The notes under the pieces: model-generated
Told to the model about the DNA's origin: nothing
Database searches by the model: none
Seen by the model: only the letters and a program-made list of their open reading frames with translations
Shown here: positions 43,573 to 47,516 of the stretch, in pieces
How positions within the stretch are numbered: the first letter of the stretch is position 1
Layout of the letters: the number at the start of each line of letters is the position of its first letter
Made by a program: the position numbers and the translations under genes
From: Candidatus Zixiibacteriota bacterium
Lineage (GTDB): Bacteria; Zixibacteria; MSB-5A5; GN15; FEB-12
Length of the DNA stretch: 47,516 nt
Assembly (NCBI GenBank): GCA_020348905.1
Contig: CP070756.1
Span: forward strand, 2,033,345 to 2,080,860
Direction: 5' to 3'

Positions 43573-44961
43573 ATGTGTGAACTGTCAAAAGATACGATAG
43601 ACGCGATCCTGGGTGAAGGCAGGATTTACGAGGTCGGCGGGGCCGTTCGCGACAGGTATCTGCTCAAAGAACGACCCATCAAAGACCGGGATTACCTTGT
43701 AACCGGTGTTCCTTATGACAATCTTACGCGGCTGCTGAAAAACTTCGGCAGGGTTGATCTGGTCGGTCGTAGTTTTGGAGTTATCAAGTTCACTCAGTTC
43801 AAATCCGGTGTTCCACATACTTTTGATATAACCCTGCCGCGCAAGGAGTTTTCCACCGGGGTCGGTCATCGTGATTTCAAAGTGGATTTCGATCCTGATC
43901 TGGATGTTGAAGACGATCTGCTGCGGCGCGATTTCACCATAAACGCCATGGCCCTGTCACTTGACGATAACAAACTGGTCGATCCGTTGAAGGGCCGCCG
44001 CGATCTGGAAGACCGCCAGCTGCGAATGGTGCACGATCGTTCTTTCGAAGACGATCCCCTGCGCATGCTGCGAGCGGTTCAATTTGCCGCCCGCTTCAAT
44101 TTCATGATTGAGCCGAAGACATTCGAGGCGCTCCGAAAACACGCCACGCTGATGAATACCGTTTCCAGTGAGCGCATCGCCGAGGAACTCAACAAGCTCA
44201 TGGAACTGGCCGAAAAGCCGTCTGACGGTTTCAGGTTGATGCTAACCAGCGGTCTGCTCAAGGAACTATTCCCGCAGCTTGAAGACTGCGTCGGTGTTGG
44301 GCAGCCGGGTGGTTACCATAAGTACGATGTATTTGAACATACCCTTCACGTAATTGACGCGTGCCAGGCGAACCTGCGTCTGCGTATGGCTGCTCTCTTT
44401 CACGATATAACCAAACCACAGCACCGGCGCCTGGTCGAAAACGGCGCTAGTTTCTACGGCCACGAGGTTTCCAGTGCCGCGGTGGCCCGCACGGTGCTGA
44501 ATCACCTGAGGTACCCGAAAGATTTTATCAGCGATGTGTGTACCCTGGTGGAGCGCCATATGTTTACTACCGAGGTGACCGACAAGGGCCTGCGCCGGTT
44601 GGTAAAACGGGTGGGGGTTGACTTGATATTCGACCTGCTTGATCTTCGCCGCGCCGATGTAGCGGGACAGGGGATGGGGGGCAGTACCGAGGACGTGGAT
44701 AGGTTCGAAAAAGAAATCCGCGACGAACTGGACAGGAAACCGCCTTTCAGCATATCCGACCTGACCATTGACGGTCATGAGATTATGAGTATGTTCGAGA
44801 TCCAACCGGGTCGTGATGTGGGTAGTGTTCTGAATTACCTGCTGGAGCGCGTTCTGGATGAACCGGCTCTCAATACACCGGATCAGCTGAGGGCAATGGC
44901 TGAGGAATATTACAACAGAGAAATTATAAATAATCATAGTGACAAGGAATCTGACGAATGA
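43573..44961 (+). CDS. CCA tRNA nucleotidyltransferase / poly(A) polymerase family protein with HD domain
   Basis: Class II nucleotidyltransferase of about 462 residues, probably adding or repairing tRNA CCA ends. The head domain shows YEVGGAVRDRYL, the catalytic DRDYLV Asp pair, RRDFTINAMALSLDDNKLVDPLKGRRDLEDRQLRMVHD and DDPLRMLRAVQFAARFNF. The C-terminal half has an HD phosphohydrolase motif (ALFHDITKPQHR). tRNA-Sec encodes its own CCA, so repair may be the main role; a poly(A) polymerase is the alternative. The start is uncertain: the ATG at 43573 or a TTG at 43567 inside the arcC stop. Its end overlaps sucC by four bases. Confidence 0.88.
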   Translation: MCELSKDTIDAILGEGRIYEVGGAVRDRYLLKERPIKDRDYLVTGVPYDNLTRLLKNFGRVDLVGRSFGVIKFTQFKSGVPHTFDITLPRKEFSTGVGHRDFKVDFDPDLDVEDDLLRRDFTINAMALSLDDNKLVDPLKGRRDLEDRQLRMVHDRSFEDDPLRMLRAVQFAARFNFMIEPKTFEALRKHATLMNTVSSERIAEELNKLMELAEKPSDGFRLMLTSGLLKELFPQLEDCVGVGQPGGYHKYDVFEHTLHVIDACQANLRLRMAALFHDITKPQHRRLVENGASFYGHEVSSAAVARTVLNHLRYPKDFISDVCTLVERHMFTTEVTDKGLRRLVKRVGVDLIFDLLDLRRADVAGQGMGGSTEDVDRFEKEIRDELDRKPPFSISDLTIDGHEIMSMFEIQPGRDVGSVLNYLLERVLDEPALNTPDQLRAMAEEYYNREIINNHSDKESDE

Positions 44962-46094
44962 AAATCCACGAGTACCAGGCTAAGGAAGTCTTCGCAGGAG
45001 CCGGAATACCTGTTCCCGGGGGAGAGGTAGCCACGACCCCGACGGAAGCGTTCGAGATCGCTCAGCGATTCAATACCCCGGTGATGGTCAAGTCGCAGGT
45101 TCACGTAGGCGGGCGCGGGAAAGCCGGCGGCATCAAATACGCGGAAAACGCCGAAGCTGCCAAAGTTCTGGCCCAGAAAATACTGGGGATGGACATCAAG
45201 GGGCTGGAGGTCAAGAAAGTGCTGGTGACGGTAGCCGAGGATATCATATCCGAATCGTACGTCGGGATTATTCTCGATCGTGCCACAAAGAAGCCGGTTA
45301 TCATGGTATCTCCAGCCGGCGGCGTCGACATCGAGGAAGTCGCGGCCAAAACCCCGGAGAAGATCCACAAGCTTTATGTCGACCCGGTGTTGGGGTTAAA
45401 GCCGTTTCAGGCTCGCAATCTGGCTTACAAATTGTACCGGGATATAGGTCAGGTGCGTAAGGCCGCTGACATCATAATGAAGCTTTACGGCGTCTTCTGG
45501 AGTACGGATGCCTCGCTGGTGGAGATTAATCCCCTGATTACGAATACGGCCGGTGAAGTGCTGGCTCTCGATGCCAAAATCAACATCGATGACAACGGCC
45601 TTTACCGTCAGCCGGTCATAGAGGCAATGCGTGACCTTGACGCTGAGGACCCTTACGAGGTGGAGGCTCGCGAGGGGGACCTGTCGTTTGTGAAGCTCGA
45701 CGGTAATATTGGCTGCATCGTTAACGGGGCCGGCCTGGCTATGGCGACCATGGATCTGGTCAAGCGATACGGCGGCGAGCCGGCCAATTTTCTCGATATT
45801 GGCGGTTCGTCCAACCCGCAGAAGGTCGTGACGGCTATGAACATCATCCTCAGCGACCCCAAGGTCCGCGCCATCCTGATCAATATCTTCGGCGGGATTA
45901 CCCGGTGCGACGATGTAGCCAACGGCATTGTGGCGGCTTTCAAGCAGCTGAATCCCACCGTTCCGGTGGTTGTCAGGTTGACCGGGACCAACGAAAAAGA
46001 AGCTTACCGAATCCTCAAATCGGTAAACCTTCCGTCGGCGGATACGCTCGACGATGTTGTCAAGAAGGCCATCGAACTGGCCGGAGTGGAATAG
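44958..46094 (+). CDS. sucC: SucC, succinyl-CoA ligase (ADP-forming) beta subunit
   Basis: ATP-grasp subunit of the TCA-cycle enzyme that makes ATP from succinyl-CoA, or runs in reverse. It has 378 residues. [20 protein letters not shown] opens the ATP-grasp domain, with [17 protein letters not shown] for nucleotide binding, VEINPLITN and [10 protein letters not shown] for metal, and the C-terminal CoA-ligase domain with [27 protein letters not shown] and [16 protein letters not shown]. The ATG overlaps the previous stop, and sucD follows after 26 bases. Confidence 0.97.
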   Translation: MKIHEYQAKEVFAGAGIPVPGGEVATTPTEAFEIAQRFNTPVMVKSQVHVGGRGKAGGIKYAENAEAAKVLAQKILGMDIKGLEVKKVLVTVAEDIISESYVGIILDRATKKPVIMVSPAGGVDIEEVAAKTPEKIHKLYVDPVLGLKPFQARNLAYKLYRDIGQVRKAADIIMKLYGVFWSTDASLVEINPLITNTAGEVLALDAKINIDDNGLYRQPVIEAMRDLDAEDPYEVEAREGDLSFVKLDGNIGCIVNGAGLAMATMDLVKRYGGEPANFLDIGGSSNPQKVVTAMNIILSDPKVRAILINIFGGITRCDDVANGIVAAFKQLNPTVPVVVRLTGTNEKEAYRILKSVNLPSADTLDDVVKKAIELAGVE

Positions 46095-46120
46095 GAACCA
46101 ACAGGAAGAGGATTGAAACG

Positions 46121-47170
46121 ATGTCAGTATTCATAAATACCAAAACCAGACTGATTGTTCAGGGAATCACCGGCCGCGATGGTTCTTTCCACGCCGAGCA
46201 AATGAAAGCTTACGGCACCAAGGTGGTAGGCGGCGTGACGCCCGGCAAGGGCGGCACGAAAGTCGCCGGTATTCCGGTTTTCAACACGGTCGAAGAGGCT
46301 GTTGCCAAGACCAGGGCTAACGCCTCGGTTATTTACGTCCCGCCGTCATTTGCAATCGATGCCATCTACGAGGCAGTCAATGCCGGCATAAAGACCATCG
46401 TGTGCATTACCGAGGGTATTCCGGCCAACGATATGATGAAAGTTTATCCGTATGTGAAAGAGCACGGCGCTCGTCTGGTAGGCCCCAACTGTCCGGGCCT
46501 TATTTCCCCGGGCGAATGCAAAGTCGGCATCATGCCGGGCACTATCGTCAAGAAAGGGAATGTCGGCGTTGTCTCACGCTCCGGTACCCTTACTTATGAA
46601 GCCATCTGGGCCCTGACGATGGAAGGGATGGGACAGACCACGTGTATCGGTATTGGCGGTGACCAGGTTATCGGCACCAATTTCATTGATTGTCTGGAAG
46701 CTTTTCAGGCCGATCGTTCCACCAAGGCTATCGTCATGATTGGTGAGATTGGTGGAAGCGACGAGGAAGAAGCTGCGGCTTACATAAAGAAGAATGTGAC
46801 CAAGCCGGTGGTGGCTTTCATCGCCGGTCAGACGGCTCCTCCCGGGAAACGTATGGGGCACGCCGGAGCCATAATTTCCGGTGGTACCGGTACGGCGGCT
46901 GAGAAGATAGCCGCCCTTAACAAGGTGGGTATCCCGGTAGCTTTTTCGCCCACCGAAATTCCACAGCTTATGAAGGAGCTGCTGAAGAAGTCGAAAAAGC
47001 CGAAGGCCGCGGTGAAGAAGACTACGACCAGGAAGAAGCCGGCTGCCAAAAAGACGGTCAGGAAGAAGACGACAGCCAAGAAGAAAACAACCGTTAAGAA
47101 GATTGGCAACAAAGCCAGAACCCTGAAGAAGGCGGCCAGGAAGAAAAAGACAACAACCAGAAGGAAATAA
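46121..47170 (+). CDS. sucD: SucD, succinyl-CoA ligase alpha subunit with a lysine-rich tail
   Basis: CoA-binding and phosphohistidine subunit that pairs with SucC. Residues 1-288 are an ordinary Suc[71 protein letters not shown] and the phosphohistidine in [12 protein letters not shown] (His247). The usual protein stops near 290. Here 61 more residues follow, about half Lys or Arg, with Thr and Ala between and no acidic residue, like histone H1 or AlgP tails. The tail is in the same frame with no sign of a frameshift. GGAAGAGGATTG precedes the ATG at 46121; the in-frame extension back to 45905 runs through sucC and is not real. Confidence 0.95.
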   Translation: MSVFINTKTRLIVQGITGRDGSFHAEQMKAYGTKVVGGVTPGKGGTKVAGIPVFNTVEEAVAKTRANASVIYVPPSFAIDAIYEAVNAGIKTIVCITEGIPANDMMKVYPYVKEHGARLVGPNCPGLISPGECKVGIMPGTIVKKGNVGVVSRSGTLTYEAIWALTMEGMGQTTCIGIGGDQVIGTNFIDCLEAFQADRSTKAIVMIGEIGGSDEEEAAAYIKKNVTKPVVAFIAGQTAPPGKRMGHAGAIISGGTGTAAEKIAALNKVGIPVAFSPTEIPQLMKELLKKSKKPKAAVKKTTTRKKPAAKKTVRKKTTAKKKTTVKKIGNKARTLKKAARKKKTTTRRK

Positions 47171-47215
47171 CATTAGGCTGTTCAAAGAGAAACAACGCAG
47201 CCCTAAGGATTCGCT

Positions 47216-47479
47216 ATGACACAACCACATAAGGTCGATGACTCCGCTGCTAAACCCGGGGCGAAGAGCAAGTACGATTATTCCAAAGGTCCACTTCCTC
47301 TGAAAATCGACCTGAGTTGGTGCAAAGCGTGCAATCTGTGCATTGCTCTGTGCCCACAACAGGTATTTGAACCTGATCGCGACGGAAAACCGGTCCAGGC
47401 ACGGCCTGAAAACTGTACCCAGTGCACAATCTGCTGGGTGCATTGCCCGGATTTCGCCATAACATCTAATTATAAGTGA
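47216..47479 (+). CDS. korD: Ferredoxin-like delta subunit of 2-oxoacid:ferredoxin oxidoreductase (KorD-like)
   Basis: Small iron-sulfur protein of 87 residues that would carry electrons from 2-oxoglutarate oxidation to ferredoxin. A disordered 25-residue N-terminus precedes two 4Fe-4S motifs, CKACNLCIALCP and CTQCTICWVHCPD. The IDLSWCKACNLCIALCP opening is typical of KorD subunits. It follows sucCD by about 45 bases, which fits 2-oxoglutarate oxidation feeding succinyl-CoA ligase. A new start codon 18 bases after its stop suggests the alpha subunit comes next. A pyruvate or other 2-oxoacid substrate cannot be excluded. Confidence 0.82.
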   Translation: MTQPHKVDDSAAKPGAKSKYDYSKGPLPLKIDLSWCKACNLCIALCPQQVFEPDRDGKPVQARPENCTQCTICWVHCPDFAITSNYK

Positions 47480-47496
47480 GATAGAACAGGTAGAAA

Positions 47497-47516
47497 ATGG
47501 CAGAACCAGTTAAGAG
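47497..47516 (+). CDS. Start of the next gene, probably the oxidoreductase alpha subunit (cut by window)
   Basis: An ATG followed by codons for AEPVK reaches the window edge. AGG stands 7 bases before it. The identity is inferred only from the usual korDAB order. Confidence 0.4.

Noticed and set aside
45905-46120. Upstream in-frame extension of sucD
   Set aside because: It lies inside the conserved end of sucC; a good ribosome-binding site marks the ATG at 46121.

Overview
The window is almost wholly chromosomal core genome of a Gram-negative bacterium, densely coded and mostly on the + strand. The envelope genes (an SprA-like giant outer-membrane protein, MlaE/MlaF lipid-transport subunits, a predicted beta-barrel, a lipoprotein), the bacillithiol genes bshA/bshB1, a complete selenocysteine-insertion core (tRNA-Sec, selA, selB), and a KorD-type ferredoxin beside sucCD together suggest an uncultured, probably anaerobic or facultative member of the FCB superphylum. 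Candidate Zixibacteria or a relative fits best. This placement is inferred from gene content; there is no rRNA here to confirm it.

Layout. 1-2.9 kb: end of bshA, bshB1 and a cation-diffusion-facilitator transporter, closed by a strong terminator. 3.2-7.1 kb: tRNA-Sec, recG, a DUF1844 gene and murB. 7.1-14.1 kb: the 1985-residue SprA-like protein followed by a glutaminyl-cyclase-like M28 lipoprotein. 14.1-18.9 kb: overlapping selA, selB and an amidohydrolase. 18.9-21.2 kb: a long NfeD protease with its stomatin/slipin partner, then a terminator. 21.2-25.6 kb: dCMP deaminase, glutamine synthetase (own promoter and terminator), a B12-binding radical SAM protein and an alpha/beta hydrolase. 25.6-28.8 kb: a purN-purC-purH operon with a clear promoter. 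28.8-29.4 kb: a non-coding cluster of unrelated palindromes. 29.4-30.3 kb (minus): a secreted retropepsin-like protease.

30.6-38.6 kb: a + strand run of Smg/DUF494, coaBC, a family-4 uracil-DNA glycosylase, dnaB, mlaE, mlaF, radA and tgt. 38.6-39.2 kb (minus): a small beta-barrel protein whose terminator lies inside the end of tgt. 39.5-47.5 kb: aldehyde dehydrogenase, a cyclic-2,3-diphosphoglycerate-synthetase-like P-loop protein, carbamate kinase, a CCA-adding-type nucleotidyltransferase, sucC, sucD with a histone-like lysine tail, and a 2-oxoacid:ferredoxin oxidoreductase cluster that begins at the right edge.

Regulatory reading. A promoter of the form TTGACA / 16-17 bases / TATATT recurs (tRNA-Sec, glnA, purN, aldehyde dehydrogenase). 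In front of recG, the M28 lipoprotein gene and nfeD, a TTGAC box lies exactly 35 bases before the start codon and no Shine-Dalgarno is visible, which suggests leaderless mRNAs. I found no phage, IS element, CRISPR array or obvious defence system, and nothing I would call a wholly new multi-gene system. The points most worth a second look are the SucD tail, the 12-pair tRNA-Sec arm and its promoter, the 35-base promoter-to-start spacing, the SprA/cyclase pair and the palindrome cluster.
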